Notes: generated from the sequence alone by a model not told the origin. A DNA stretch of 64,000 nt from Actinomycetospora straminea (GCF_028737255.1 NZ_JAQZAN010000015.1:62001-126000); one strand, 5' to 3'. Counted from the first letter of the stretch, positions 17,454 through 25,840 are shown. Numbers and translations: made by a program.

Positions 17454-17879
17454 TCAGTCGCAGATCGGGCCGTCGCGCCAGAGCTCGCCCGCCGTGCCGG
17501 CGGCCAGGGCCTCCTCGTAGATCTCCACCTTGGTATGGATGACGGCCAGCGCCTCCTGCAGGTCCGCGACCTGCCGGGCCACCTTCTGCTCGTGCTCGCG
17601 CAGGATCGCGAACCGCTCCTCCTCGTTGCCCGGGCCCTGGCGCACGAGGTCCACGTAGCGGTGGATCTCCGGCAGCGGCATCCCCGACGAGCGCAGCTTC
17701 GTGCAGACCCGCGCCCAGTGCGCCTGCTCCTCGGTGTAGAGCCGCCGGCCGGCCGCGTTCCGTCGGATGGGTCCGGCGAACAGGCCCTCCTGCTCGTAGA
17801 AGCGCAGCGTGTGGGTGGGCAGCCCGGTGCGCTCGCTGACCTCGCCGATGCTCAGGAGGGTCTCTGTCTCGGTGGTCAC
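17454..17879 (-). CDS. MerR-family transcriptional regulator
   Basis: The 141-residue product has the MerR winged helix (LLSIGEVSERTGLPTHTLRFYEQEGLF, then RRNAAGRRLYTEEQ), a long coiled-coil helix and a short C-terminal tail ending DGPICD. There is only one cysteine in that tail, so metal sensing is not suggested. GTG at 17879 was chosen because TAGGGT lies seven bases before it on the minus strand, the pattern of a leaderless actinobacterial promoter; an in-frame GTG at 17888 is the alternative. It is divergent from an SDR gene whose promoter carries a MerR-type operator. Confidence 0.88.
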   Translation of the reverse strand: MTTETETLLSIGEVSERTGLPTHTLRFYEQEGLFAGPIRRNAAGRRLYTEEQAHWARVCTKLRSSGMPLPEIHRYVDLVRQGPGNEEERFAILREHEQKVARQVADLQEALAVIHTKVEIYEEALAAGTAGELWRDGPICD

Positions 17880-17897
17880 AGCCCCCACCCTACGACG

Positions 17898-17928
17898 TTG
17901 ACTTCGAGTCGACTTGAACTCCTAGCGT
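17898..17928 (+). promoter_or_regulatory. MerR-type promoter with 19-bp spacer
   Basis: TTGACT at 17898-17903 and TAGCGT at 17923-17928 are separated by 19 bases, longer than the usual 17. Inside lies the near-palindrome TTCGAGTCGACTTGAA at 17903-17918. This over-long spacer holding a dyad is the known hallmark of promoters activated by MerR proteins through DNA untwisting. The predicted start of transcription falls at or next to the ATG of the SDR gene at 17936, so that message is likely leaderless. Confidence 0.75.
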
Positions 17929-17935
17929 CGCCGCC

Positions 17936-18769
17936 ATGGCTACCACCTGGTTCATCACCGGCACCTCGTCCGGCTTCGGGCGCCTGCTGACCGAGCGCCT
18001 CCTGGCCCGCGGCGACCGCGTCGCCGCCACCGTGCGCCGTCCCGGGACGATGGACGACCTGCGCGCCGAGCACGGCGACCGCCTCTGGGTCGGCCGGCTC
18101 GACGTCACCGACACCGCGGCCGTCCACCGTGTCGTCGACGAGGCGTTCGCCGCGTTCGGCACCGTCGACGTCGTCGTCAACAACGCGGGCCACGGCGTCT
18201 TCGCGTCGGTCGAGGAGGCGGGCGACGAGCAGATCCGGCAGGTCATCGACACCAACCTGCTCGGCTCGATCCACGTCGTCCGCGCCGCCCTGCCGCACCT
18301 GCGCGCGCAGGGCCACGGCCGGATCCTGCAGGTCTCGACGGCCGGCGGGCAGACGACCTACCCGAACTTCGCCTACTACCACGCCTCGAAGTGGGGCATC
18401 GAGGGCTTCGCCGAGACCGTGGCCCGCGAGATCGCGCCGTTCGGCCTCGCGATGACCATCGTCGAGCCCGGGGCCACGCCCACCGGCTTCGGCGGCGCGC
18501 TGGCCACCGCGCCGGTCATGCCGGAGTACGAGGACACGCCGGCGGGGGAGGTGCGTCGCGCGCTGAACGGCGGCGGCTTCACGCTCCCCAACGACGCCGA
18601 CAAGATCGCCGACGCCGTGGTCGACCTCGTCGACAGCGGGGCCACCCCGCTGCGCCTGCCGCTCGGGTCGGACACCTACGACGACGTCCGGGCCTCGCTC
18701 GTCGCCCGGCTCGCCGAGCACGACGCCCAGCGCGAGGTCGCGTACTCCGTCGTGCGGGACGACGCCTGA
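17936..18769 (+). CDS. Short-chain dehydrogenase/reductase under MerR control
   Basis: The 277-residue product is a classical SDR: cofactor site TGTSSGFG, NNAGHG, and the catalytic YYHASK tetrad region (Y-x-x-x-K). An acidic or basic residue pattern after the second strand (TVRRPGTMDD) suggests NADP(H) use. The substrate is unknown, but control by a MerR regulator of the NmlR/SoxR-like kind suggests detoxification of a reactive carbonyl or drug. No ribosome site is seen before the ATG, as expected for a leaderless message. Confidence 0.88.
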   Translation: MATTWFITGTSSGFGRLLTERLLARGDRVAATVRRPGTMDDLRAEHGDRLWVGRLDVTDTAAVHRVVDEAFAAFGTVDVVVNNAGHGVFASVEEAGDEQIRQVIDTNLLGSIHVVRAALPHLRAQGHGRILQVSTAGGQTTYPNFAYYHASKWGIEGFAETVAREIAPFGLAMTIVEPGATPTGFGGALATAPVMPEYEDTPAGEVRRALNGGGFTLPNDADKIADAVVDLVDSGATPLRLPLGSDTYDDVRASLVARLAEHDAQREVAYSVVRDDA

Positions 18770-18779
18770 CCACATCCAC

Positions 18780-18799
18780 GATTTCGGCGTGACGAAATC
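18780..18799. terminator. Hairpin after the SDR gene
   Basis: GATTTCG and CGAAATC form a perfect 7-bp stem around a 6-base loop, 10 bases after the SDR stop. No T-run follows, so it would be a weak or factor-assisted terminator, or a message-stabilising hairpin. Confidence 0.4.
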
Positions 18800-18888
18800 C
18801 AGATTTGTGGAGAGGCCATTTCCGGGAATCGTGAGTGCGCTCACGGTGGAAGGGGCAGAGCCTTTTCCGGCTGCTATTGTCGTGCGCA

Positions 18889-18987
18889 GCGAAGGGGAGT
18901 AGCTCCCAACACCGCGGTCGACACACTGACGCTCCGGCGTCCGGCCGCGGGGGCCGTCGGGCACCGGCGGCGGGCGAGACCTTCGGT
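18889..18987 (+). ncRNA. yybP-ykoY manganese riboswitch
   Basis: The conserved signature of the yybP-ykoY family is present: AAGGGGAGTAGC at the 5' side and GGCGAGACCTT at the 3' side of the aptamer, with a GC-rich arm between them. It is followed by a hairpin at 18989-19010 (CGACCCGT/ACGGGTCG) and a second hairpin at 19026-19045 whose 3' side abuts the ribosome site GAGAGGAG. A gene of the GDT1/TMEM165 manganese exporter family lies directly downstream. Known members of this class bind Mn2+ and switch the downstream exporter on; here, exposure of the ribosome site is the likely mechanism. A TATTGT at 18875 could be the promoter -10 box. Confidence 0.9.
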
Positions 18988-19060
18988 GTCGACCCGTCGT
19001 CCACGGGTCGGGCCGGAGCGTGCGCCTCGGTCCGCCCCGACCGAGAGGAGCGCCCCCGCC

Positions 19061-19654
19061 GTGACCGGCTTCCTCGCCGCGGCCGCCCTGAGCTTCGCCG
19101 TCATCTTCGTCGCCGAGCTGGGCGACAAGTCCCAGCTCATGGCGATGACGTTCGCGACCCGCTTCCGGGCCCTGCCCGTGCTGCTGGGCATCGGCGCGGC
19201 GACGGCGCTCACGCACGCGGTCTCGGTCGGGGTGGGCTACCTGCTGGGCGCCGCCATCCCCACCTTCTGGATCTCCCTGGTCGCCGCGGTCGCCTTCGTC
19301 GCCTTCGGGCTCTGGACGCTGCGGGGCGACTCGCTGACCGAGGAGGAGAAGAACAAGAGCAGCGCCACCACCCGCTCGGCGTTCTTCACCGTCGGTGTCG
19401 CGTTCTTCCTCGCCGAGCTGGGCGACAAGACGATGCTCGCGACGATCACGCTGGCGACGCAGTACCCGGGCGCGGCCGGTGTCTCCGGCGTGTGGCTCGG
19501 CTCGACGATCGGGATGGTCGCCGCCGACGCGCTGGCGATCATCCTGGGCCGGGTGCTCGGGCGGAGGCTGCCCGACAAGGTCATCCGGATCGGCGCCGCG
19601 GTGCTGTTCTTCGTCTTCGGGATCTGGCTGGCCGTGGAGGCCTTCGCGGGGTGA
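19061..19654 (+). CDS. GDT1/TMEM165 (UPF0016) family manganese exporter
   Basis: The 197-residue membrane protein has six predicted helices in two similar halves. Each half holds the family signature: AELGDKSQL near residue 17 and AELGDKTML near residue 122, the acidic motifs that move Mn2+ or Ca2+. It should export manganese from the cytoplasm. The frame is open to 18986, but that stretch is the riboswitch, so GTG at 19061 with GAGAGGAG 11 bases upstream is the start. Expression is predicted to rise with manganese through the upstream riboswitch. Confidence 0.92.
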   Translation: MTGFLAAAALSFAVIFVAELGDKSQLMAMTFATRFRALPVLLGIGAATALTHAVSVGVGYLLGAAIPTFWISLVAAVAFVAFGLWTLRGDSLTEEEKNKSSATTRSAFFTVGVAFFLAELGDKTMLATITLATQYPGAAGVSGVWLGSTIGMVAADALAIILGRVLGRRLPDKVIRIGAAVLFFVFGIWLAVEAFAG

Positions 19655-19664
19655 CCCGCCCCGG

Positions 19665-20684
19665 TCACGCGGTGATCGGCGGCAGCGCGACGACCTGCGA
19701 CCCGTAGGTCAGGCCGGCGCCGAACCCGGCGAGCAGCGCCACCTGCCCGGGCTCGGCGTCGCCGTCGGCGAGCAGGGCGTGCATCGCGAGCGGCACCGAG
19801 GCCGCCGAGGTGTTCCCGGCGCGGACGACGTCGCGGGCGACGACGACCCGGTCGGGCAGCGCCAGCGCGCGGACGAGGGCGTCGGTGATGCGGTTGTTGG
19901 CCTGGTGGGGCACGAAGGCGTCGAGGTCGTCGACGGTCATGCCCGCGACGGCGAGGGCCTTCTCGGCGACCGGCGCGATCTGGGTGCTCGCCCACCGGAA
20001 CACCGCCGGGCCCTGCATGCGCAGCCCCGGCACCGGTCCCTCCGGGTCGGCGAGGCCATCTCGCCAGCTCGGACGGTGCTCGATGAGGTCGGCCTGGCTG
20101 CCGTCGGCGCCCCACACGGCGGGCCCGACGCCGGGCTCGTCGCTCGGACCGACGACCACGGCGCCCGCGCCGTCGCCGAACAGGAAGGCCGTCGAGCGGT
20201 CGGAGAGGTCGAGCAGGTCGGTCATGCGCTCGACGCCGACGAGCAGGACGTGGCGCGCCGTGCCGGCCCGGATCATGGCGCGGGCCGTCTCGAGGCCGTA
20301 GGAGAAGCCCGAGCACGCGGCGCCGAGGTCGACCGCGGCGCCGGTGACGCCGAGGCGGTCGGCGAGCCGGGTCGAGACCTGCGGGCAGGCGGTGTCCGGC
20401 GACATCGTCGCCACGACGACGACGTCGATCTCGGCGGGGGAGACCGCGGCGACGTCGAGGGCGTCGCGGGCGGCCGCGGCGCCCATGGCGACCACGGTCT
20501 CGTCCTCCGCGGCGACCCCACGGGTGCGGATGCCGGAGCGCGCCACGACCCACTCGGGGTCCACGTCGATGCGCGCGCACACCTCGTCGTTGGTCGCGTA
20601 CCGGCGGGGCCGGAACGCGCCAAGGCCCAGCAGACGGGCGTCGTGGCCCTCGGGGCATCGGACCTGGATCGGAGTGCGGTGCAC
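19665..20684 (-). CDS. 3-oxoacyl-ACP synthase III (KAS III/FabH-like)
   Basis: The 339-residue thiolase-fold enzyme has the active cysteine in LGAACSGFSYG, the histidine in VPHQANNR and the asparagine in AGNTSAAS, the KAS III triad. It joins acyl-CoA to malonyl-ACP to start fatty acid, or a related, synthesis. GTG at 20684 with CAGGAGCC just upstream was chosen over the longer open frame. There is no nearby acyl carrier or other FAS gene, so it may serve a side pathway. Confidence 0.88.
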   Translation of the reverse strand: MHRTPIQVRCPEGHDARLLGLGAFRPRRYATNDEVCARIDVDPEWVVARSGIRTRGVAAEDETVVAMGAAAARDALDVAAVSPAEIDVVVVATMSPDTACPQVSTRLADRLGVTGAAVDLGAACSGFSYGLETARAMIRAGTARHVLLVGVERMTDLLDLSDRSTAFLFGDGAGAVVVGPSDEPGVGPAVWGADGSQADLIEHRPSWRDGLADPEGPVPGLRMQGPAVFRWASTQIAPVAEKALAVAGMTVDDLDAFVPHQANNRITDALVRALALPDRVVVARDVVRAGNTSAASVPLAMHALLADGDAEPGQVALLAGFGAGLTYGSQVVALPPITA

Positions 20685-21130
20685 GGACGGCTCCTGGTGA
20701 TCGACGCGAGGCCGGTGACGGCCCAACACCCCACGGTGAGGGGCGTCGTCGGTTACTCGGAAGTCCTACCAATCGGTACGGGGATGTGATGGATCACAGC
20801 CGTGTCGGGAACGGGTCCGGGGACGGACCCGATCGGCGGCCTCGCCGTGACCCCCCATCCGGGGTGGGCCGCGGGCGGGCACGGCGTTGCGCCGGCCGGC
20901 GCCCGCCGTACCCGCCGCCGCACGCTCTTCGACCGTGACCGTTTCGTCGGGGTGAGCGTCGCTCATCCCCGCGGCGCCGGCCGCGTCGAGCCCTGCGGCG
21001 CCGCCGGACGGGTCCCGCGGTCGCGGGACCACCCCCGCCCCGGTGAGAGACCGAGCCGCGCGTCGCGGTGCCGGTCGATGACGCCGCGCGCCGGGGGTCC
21101 GCCGACATCCACGTGAGACGAGGACCGTCG
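20685..21130. other. Gene-poor spacer with two inverted repeats
   Basis: This 446-base stretch lies between the divergent KAS III and PRC-barrel genes and should hold both promoters. TACCAATCGGTA at 20767-20778 and TGTGATGGATCACA at 20785-20798 are inverted repeats close to the KAS III gene and may be operators; the second lacks the 6-base spacing of a CRP site. Short open frames exist on both strands but none has a convincing ribosome site. Confidence 0.4.
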
Positions 21131-22006
21131 ATGACGCAGACACGACCAGGCTGGGTGGAGTACCGGGGCCGCACGCTCTACGACACCCACGGCAGCAAGA
21201 TCGGCCGGATCGTCGAGATCTACCTCGATCAGCAGGGCGGCCAGGCCGAGTGGGCCCTCGTGCACACCGGGCTGCTCGGGACCAAGCAGACGTTCGTGCC
21301 GCTGCGCGGCGCGCAGGCCGAGGGTGACGACCTGCGCGCCGAGATCCGCAAGGAGCAGGCCCAGGAGGCGCCGCACATCGAGGCCGACGCGGAGCTCTCC
21401 GAGGGCGACGAGCAGCGGCTGTTCCAGCACTACGGCATCCCCTTCACCGACGAGGGCTCCACGACCGCCCGCCCCGAGGCCGGCACCACAGCCGGCGGAG
21501 CGGGGATCGACCCGGGGCACGAGCAGGACCGCGCCGCGTCGGGGGAGCGGACGACGGGTCGGAGCGAGGGCCACGACGTGTCCGGGCCGACGACGGACGA
21601 GGCGATGACGCGCTCCGAGGAGGAGCTGCGGGTCGGGACCGAGACCCGCGAACGAGGCCGGGCGCGCCTGCGCAAGTACGTCGTCACCGAGACCGAGACC
21701 CACACCGTGCCCGTCACGCGCGAGGAGGTGCGGGTCGAGCGCGAGCCGATCACGGAGGCCAACCGCGACGCCGCGACCGACGGCCCGGCGATCTCCGAGG
21801 AGGAGCACGAGGTCGTCCTCCACGAGGAGCGGCCCGTGGTGGGCAAGGAGACCGTGCCCAAGGAGCGCGTCCGCGTGAGCAAGGACGTGGAGCGCGAGCA
21901 GGAGCAGGTCTCCGACCAGGTCCGCAAGGAGCAGATCGAGACCGACGACAGCACCGGCGGCACCTCCCGCGGCACCGACCGCACGGAGTCCGGGCCCCGT
22001 CGCTGA
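21131..22006 (+). CDS. PRC-barrel and DUF2382 domain stress protein
   Basis: The 291-residue protein has an N-terminal PRC-barrel (GRTLYDTHGSKIGRIVEIYL through about residue 75) and a C-terminal DUF2382 domain (LRKYVVTETETHTVPVTREE to about residue 265), joined by a charged, disordered linker. This pairing is common in desiccation- and stress-tolerant bacteria; its exact job is unknown. The charged tail is strongly hydrophilic. The ATG at 21131 begins a run of same-strand envelope genes. Confidence 0.85.
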   Translation: MTQTRPGWVEYRGRTLYDTHGSKIGRIVEIYLDQQGGQAEWALVHTGLLGTKQTFVPLRGAQAEGDDLRAEIRKEQAQEAPHIEADAELSEGDEQRLFQHYGIPFTDEGSTTARPEAGTTAGGAGIDPGHEQDRAASGERTTGRSEGHDVSGPTTDEAMTRSEEELRVGTETRERGRARLRKYVVTETETHTVPVTREEVRVEREPITEANRDAATDGPAISEEEHEVVLHEERPVVGKETVPKERVRVSKDVEREQEQVSDQVRKEQIETDDSTGGTSRGTDRTESGPRR

Positions 22007-22019
22007 GCCGGGCCCGGGA

Positions 22020-22075
22020 CCCACGCCACCCACGCGGAGGCGGTCCGCCGACGGCGGCGCCGCGGGTGGCGTGGG
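22020..22075 (+). terminator. Long hairpin after the PRC/DUF2382 gene
   Basis: CCCACGCCACCC and GGGTGGCGTGGG form a perfect 12-bp outer stem. The loop has its own small stem (CCGCC/GGCGG). It sits 13 bases after the stop and could end or attenuate transcription before the CmpX-like gene. No T-tract follows, as usual in high-GC actinomycetes. Confidence 0.5.
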
Positions 22076-22129
22076 CCCACCCCGTCCGCTCCGACCCCGA
22101 CCGACCCGAACCGACAGAGGAGACTTCCC

Positions 22130-23029
22130 ATGCCGACGGCAGCCGCACCCTCCGATGGAGGAGGGTTCGACGCCCTGCAGAGCCTGCAGAACGCGTTCAC
22201 GACGCTGGTGGACCACGTGCCCAACGTGATCGGCGCCCTGCTGGTGCTGGTCATCGGCTACGTCATCGCGCGTCTGCTGCGCGCCGGCATCAGCCGCCTG
22301 CTGCGGCGTGTGCGCCTCGACGAGCGCCTGACCCACGGCCGCGGCGGCGAGTACGTCGCGCGGTTCAGCCCGCAGGGCAAGCCCTCGCAGCTGGTGGGGC
22401 TCGTCGTGCAGTACGTGCTGATGGTGTTCGTCGTCGTCTCGGCGGTCGGGACGCTGAACATCCCCGCGGTCACCGGGTTCGTGGACCTGGTCCTGTCGTA
22501 CCTGCCGAACGTCCTCGCGGCGCTGCTGATCTTCCTGGTCGCCGCCGCGATCGCCGCCGCGGTCGGAGGCCTGGTGCACCGCACCATGGGCGACACCCCG
22601 ACCGGCCGCGTCGCCCGCTCGGCGGCCCCGACGCTGGTCATGGTCATCGCGGTGTTCATGATCCTGACCCAGCTCGGCATCGCGGAGACCATCGTCACCG
22701 CCACCTACATCGCGCTCATCGGCGCGGTCGCGCTGGGTTCGGCGCTGGCGTTCGGCCTCGGGGGCCGCGACGCCGCCAAGGACCTCATCGACTCGGGCTA
22801 CCGCAACGCCCGGCAGCAGTCCGACCAGGTCCGTCGCGACGTGCAGGTCGGGCAGGAGCGCGCCCGCGCCGAGGCGCAGCAGTACACGCAGCAGTACCCC
22901 CCGGCCGGTGGTGGCGCCCGCGCGGCGGGTGCCGACGAGCCCACGGCGCGGGTCGCGCGCCCGGGTGACCCCTACGGCGGGTCCGACGCCCGGGTCGGCA
23001 CGCCGACGCGGCACAACGGCCGGCCCTGA
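22130..23029 (+). CDS. CmpX-like membrane protein with conserved TM helix repeats (copy 1)
   Basis: The 299-residue product has about four to five membrane segments, including VPNVIGALLVLVIGYVIARLL and LVLSYLPNVLAALLIFLVAA, the repeated VPN/LPN-plus-helix motif of the CmpX/MscS-related family. These act at the cytoplasmic membrane in osmotic or envelope stress signalling. The C-terminal 70 residues are hydrophilic (QQYTQQYPPAGGG). A second copy at 29912 is nearly identical in its membrane part. ATG at 22130 follows GAGGAGAC. Confidence 0.85.
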   Translation: MPTAAAPSDGGGFDALQSLQNAFTTLVDHVPNVIGALLVLVIGYVIARLLRAGISRLLRRVRLDERLTHGRGGEYVARFSPQGKPSQLVGLVVQYVLMVFVVVSAVGTLNIPAVTGFVDLVLSYLPNVLAALLIFLVAAAIAAAVGGLVHRTMGDTPTGRVARSAAPTLVMVIAVFMILTQLGIAETIVTATYIALIGAVALGSALAFGLGGRDAAKDLIDSGYRNARQQSDQVRRDVQVGQERARAEAQQYTQQYPPAGGGARAAGADEPTARVARPGDPYGGSDARVGTPTRHNGRP

Positions 23030-23063
23030 CGTCCCTCCCCGCGCGCAGCGGGGAGATCGCGGT

Positions 23064-23098
23064 GACGCCCCGGCACCAGGCGCGGGTGCCGGGGCGTC
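23064..23098 (+). terminator. Strong intrinsic-type hairpin (copy 1)
   Basis: GACGCCCCGGCACC and its complement form a perfect 14-bp stem with a 7-base loop, 34 bases after the CmpX stop. A nearly identical hairpin follows the second CmpX copy at 30859. Confidence 0.75.
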
Positions 23099-23124
23099 GT
23101 CGTGACGAGGAGAGGAGAACGACG

Positions 23125-24198
23125 ATGAGCGAACCCGAGGATCGGCGGCGCGGAGCCGTCGCCGCGGGCGGCGCGGACGGCGACGTCGCGGACGGCCGGG
23201 CCGGTGGAGCCGGAGCCGCGGGTGGAGCCGGGACCGCGGGTGAACCGGCCGGAGACCTCGCGGGCGGCGAGAACCAAGCTGGTGCCGCCCGGGCCGGTGG
23301 CGCCGGTGGAGCGACCGGGGACGCCACGGGCGGAGGGGCCCGGGCCGGTGCCGCCGGCGTCGGCGGGACCCGAGGGGCCGGTGCCGGGACGGCCGGTACC
23401 GGTGGTGCCGGTGCCGGTGCCGGTGCCGGTGCCGGTGGGGCCCGAGGGGCCGGTGTCGGGACGGCCGGTGGTGCTGGGGCTGCCGGTGGTGCTGGTGGCG
23501 GCGCCACGGGTGCCGGCGGCGGGCGGCCGCGGTGGGCGTGGCTGCTGCTGGCCCTCCTCGCCCTGGTCGTCGTCGGGCTGATCCTGGTGCTCACCTCCCA
23601 GTGCGGGCCGCAGGGCTCCGGCCCGGCGCCGGGCCAGGCCGGGGCACCCGGGCAGGCCGCTCCGTCGGCGCCGGGCGCGGTTGCCCCCGGTCAGGCGGCG
23701 CCGGCGCCGGGTGCGGTCCCGGGTGCTGTTCCGGGTGCCGGGGCTCCGGGTGGTGCCGGGGCACCCGAGGGGGCCGCTGCGCCGGGTGGCGCGGGAGCCC
23801 CGGGCGCCGGTGCTCCCGGTGGCGCCGGTGGTCCTGGCGGTGACGTCGCGGCCGTGTCCGCGCGCGTCCAGGAGCTGGTCGCCGCGTCGCCCGTGACCTT
23901 CCGGCCCGACAGCCCGGAGCTCACGCCCGCCGCGGCGCGCACCGTGGACCAGGTGGCCGAGGAGCTGGCGGACGCCCCGAACGCCCGGGTGACCGTCACC
24001 GGCTACACCGCGCCGGTCAGCCAGGGCATCGGGCCCGCCGCGCAGGCGCTGTCCGACCAGCGTGCGCAGGCGGTGGCCGAGCGCCTCAGCAGCGAGGGTG
24101 TCGATCCCGCCCGGATCCAGGCCCGCGGCGGCGCCACCGACAGCGCCCCGCGTGCGAGCGTCGCGGAGAGCCGGCGCGTCGAGATCGCCGTGTCCTGA
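23125..24198 (+). CDS. OmpA-domain protein with Gly/Ala-rich tether and one membrane helix
   Basis: The 357-residue product begins with about 130 residues of nearly pure Gly, Ala, Thr and Arg, passes one membrane segment (WAWLLLALLALVVVGLILVL) and a Pro/Gly/Ala-rich linker, and ends in an OmpA-like domain (VTFRPDSPELTPAA, then LSDQRAQAVAERLSSEGV). The C-terminal domain would sit outside the membrane and bind peptidoglycan or a wall polymer. The start ATG at 23125 has AGGAGAGGAG upstream. The N-terminal repeats are coded by tandem GGTGCC units around 23400-23450, so length may vary between strains. Confidence 0.82.
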   Translation: MSEPEDRRRGAVAAGGADGDVADGRAGGAGAAGGAGTAGEPAGDLAGGENQAGAARAGGAGGATGDATGGGARAGAAGVGGTRGAGAGTAGTGGAGAGAGAGAGGARGAGVGTAGGAGAAGGAGGGATGAGGGRPRWAWLLLALLALVVVGLILVLTSQCGPQGSGPAPGQAGAPGQAAPSAPGAVAPGQAAPAPGAVPGAVPGAGAPGGAGAPEGAAAPGGAGAPGAGAPGGAGGPGGDVAAVSARVQELVAASPVTFRPDSPELTPAAARTVDQVAEELADAPNARVTVTGYTAPVSQGIGPAAQALSDQRAQAVAERLSSEGVDPARIQARGGATDSAPRASVAESRRVEIAVS

Positions 24199-24214
24199 GC
24201 CCTCACCCCGATGG

Positions 24215-24248
24215 ACCGGGCCCCGCGCCGATCGGCGCGGGGCCCGGT
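24215..24248. terminator. Perfect palindromic hairpin after the OmpA-domain gene
   Basis: A 15-bp perfect stem (ACCGGGCCCCGCGCC and its complement) flanks a GATC loop, 16 bases after the stop. It is symmetric and may end transcription from either side. The following 250 bases to 24496 hold no gene. Confidence 0.7.
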
Positions 24249-24496
24249 CGCGTCTCCCACCGCCGCCGAGCAGGCCGCACCGCCGGCTGCACGACGAGAC
24301 CGGCGCCGGGGTCACCCCGCCGGCGCGCGTCGTGAGGAGGCGGGCACAGGGCCGGATGCGCACCGCCGTCGGGTACACGGACGAACACTTCGTACGCCGA
24401 GGTCCTCGTCACCGCGATCCGCCTCCGCAGGACGTGGACGCGACGCCCGGGACGGGCAGTCCTTCCCCACTCATCAACGGGGACGAGGAGCCAGAG

Positions 24497-25840
24497 ATGC
24501 CGGACCGCCACGTGCAGCCCTCCGACGGCGAGTGGACCGTCACGGTCCCGGGGGATGACCAGGTCACCGCTCGGACCACCACCGAGGTGGAGGCGGTGGA
24601 GCGCGCCGTCACCATCGTCGCCGAGCACGGGGGCGGCCAGGTCGTCGTGCACGGCGAGGGCGGGGAGGTGCTCGAGACCCGCCACGTCGACGCCGACACC
24701 GATGACGTCAGCCGCACCGCCGCTGAGATCGCCGAGAACGCCGGGGTCGAGGGCGCGGTCGAGACCGTCGAGAAGGTCCGTGAAGCCCAGGGCGTGGGGG
24801 CTGGCGGGTCTGGCGGGTCTGGCGGGTCTGGCGAGGAGGTCGGCGTCGACGGCGGTGGCGCCGGCAGCGGCACCGCGGGCGTCGGCGACACCACCGACGC
24901 CGTCGAGGCCGCGGTGCAGGCCGGGCACACACCCGAGGCCGTGCCCGTGGTGGGCGGCACCGGCACCGGCACCGCCACCAGCACCGCGGGCGTCGGCGGC
25001 ACCGCCGACCCCACCGAGGCCGCGGTCCGCACCGGACACACCCCCGAGGCCGTGCACGCGGTGGGCGGCACCGAGCAGGGCGGCATCGAGCAGGGCGGCA
25101 TCGAGCAGAGCGACACCGAGCAGAGAGACACCGACCGGAGCAAAGCGGACAGCAGCGCGGACTCCGGCCCCGACCTCGCCGACGAGGCCCGCGAGGCGGC
25201 GCAGGACGCGGGCGAGGAGGCCCGGGACCTCGCCGCGGAGGCGGCCGACGCGGCCGAGGACGTCGCCGACGGGGCGTCGACCACCGCCAGGAAGGTCGCG
25301 CGCCACACCAGCACCGCGGCCCGGCGCGCGGGCGCCACCGCCGGCGCCGCCGCGTCCGGCGTCGGCGACCAGGCGGAGGCGGTCGTGGACGGCGAGAAGA
25401 CCGTCGGGGCCGCGGCCCGCGACACCGCGACCATCGCGCAGACCACGGCGGGCCAGGTCGCCGACCAGGCCGAGGGCACCGCGCGCGAGGTGGCCGGCGA
25501 GACCCGCGCCGCGGGCCGCCGCGCCGCCGCCCGTGTCGACGCCACCGCGCAGGAGGCGAAGGAGGACCTGGTGGCCGGCGCCGACCGTGCCGCCCGCCTC
25601 GGGGCCGAGGCCGGCGAGCAGGCCGAGGCCACCGCGGACCGCGTCCACCGGCAGATCCTCGCCGTCACCGAGGCCGTCGCCGTCCCCCTGGACCAGCTCG
25701 CGCAGACGCTCAACCCCGTCCGCCTCACCGGTCGCGTCGTCGACCTGCTGGTGACCGGCGGGCTGCAGCTCGTCGGCGCCGGGGCCAGCCGCGGCACGGC
25801 CGCCGCGCAGCAGGGCGCCCACGAGGTGACCGGCCGCTGA
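24497..25840 (+). CDS. DUF2188 protein with long alanine-rich amphipathic (LEA-like) region
   Basis: The 447-residue product starts with a DUF2188-like domain (GEWTVTVPGDDQV ... GGGQVVVHGEGGEVLETRHV) and continues with Gly/Ser repeats, two copies of a 38-residue repeat (TAGVGDTTDAVEAAVQAGHT and TAGVGGTADPTEAAVRTGHT), an EQGGIEQGG run and about 220 residues of alanine-rich amphipathic helix. The last part resembles LEA/apolipoprotein-like proteins that lie on membranes or protect during drying. ATG at 24497 was chosen after GAGGAGCC; the frame is open well upstream without support. Confidence 0.78.
   Translation: MPDRHVQPSDGEWTVTVPGDDQVTARTTTEVEAVERAVTIVAEHGGGQVVVHGEGGEVLETRHVDADTDDVSRTAAEIAENAGVEGAVETVEKVREAQGVGAGGSGGSGGSGEEVGVDGGGAGSGTAGVGDTTDAVEAAVQAGHTPEAVPVVGGTGTGTATSTAGVGGTADPTEAAVRTGHTPEAVHAVGGTEQGGIEQGGIEQSDTEQRDTDRSKADSSADSGPDLADEAREAAQDAGEEARDLAAEAADAAEDVADGASTTARKVARHTSTAARRAGATAGAAASGVGDQAEAVVDGEKTVGAAARDTATIAQTTAGQVADQAEGTAREVAGETRAAGRRAAARVDATAQEAKEDLVAGADRAARLGAEAGEQAEATADRVHRQILAVTEAVAVPLDQLAQTLNPVRLTGRVVDLLVTGGLQLVGAGASRGTAAAQQGAHEVTGR

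Noticed and set aside
20785-20798. CRP site before the KAS III gene
   Set aside because: TGTGA and TCACA are separated by four bases instead of six, so it is recorded only as an inverted repeat.
20802-21116. 104-codon plus-strand open frame and a minus-strand frame beginning MSDAHPDETV
   Set aside because: Neither has a good ribosome site, and both are in the promoter region between divergent genes.
23395-23450. CRISPR-like repeat
   Set aside because: The units are 6-base GGTGCC tandem copies inside a coding region with no spacers.
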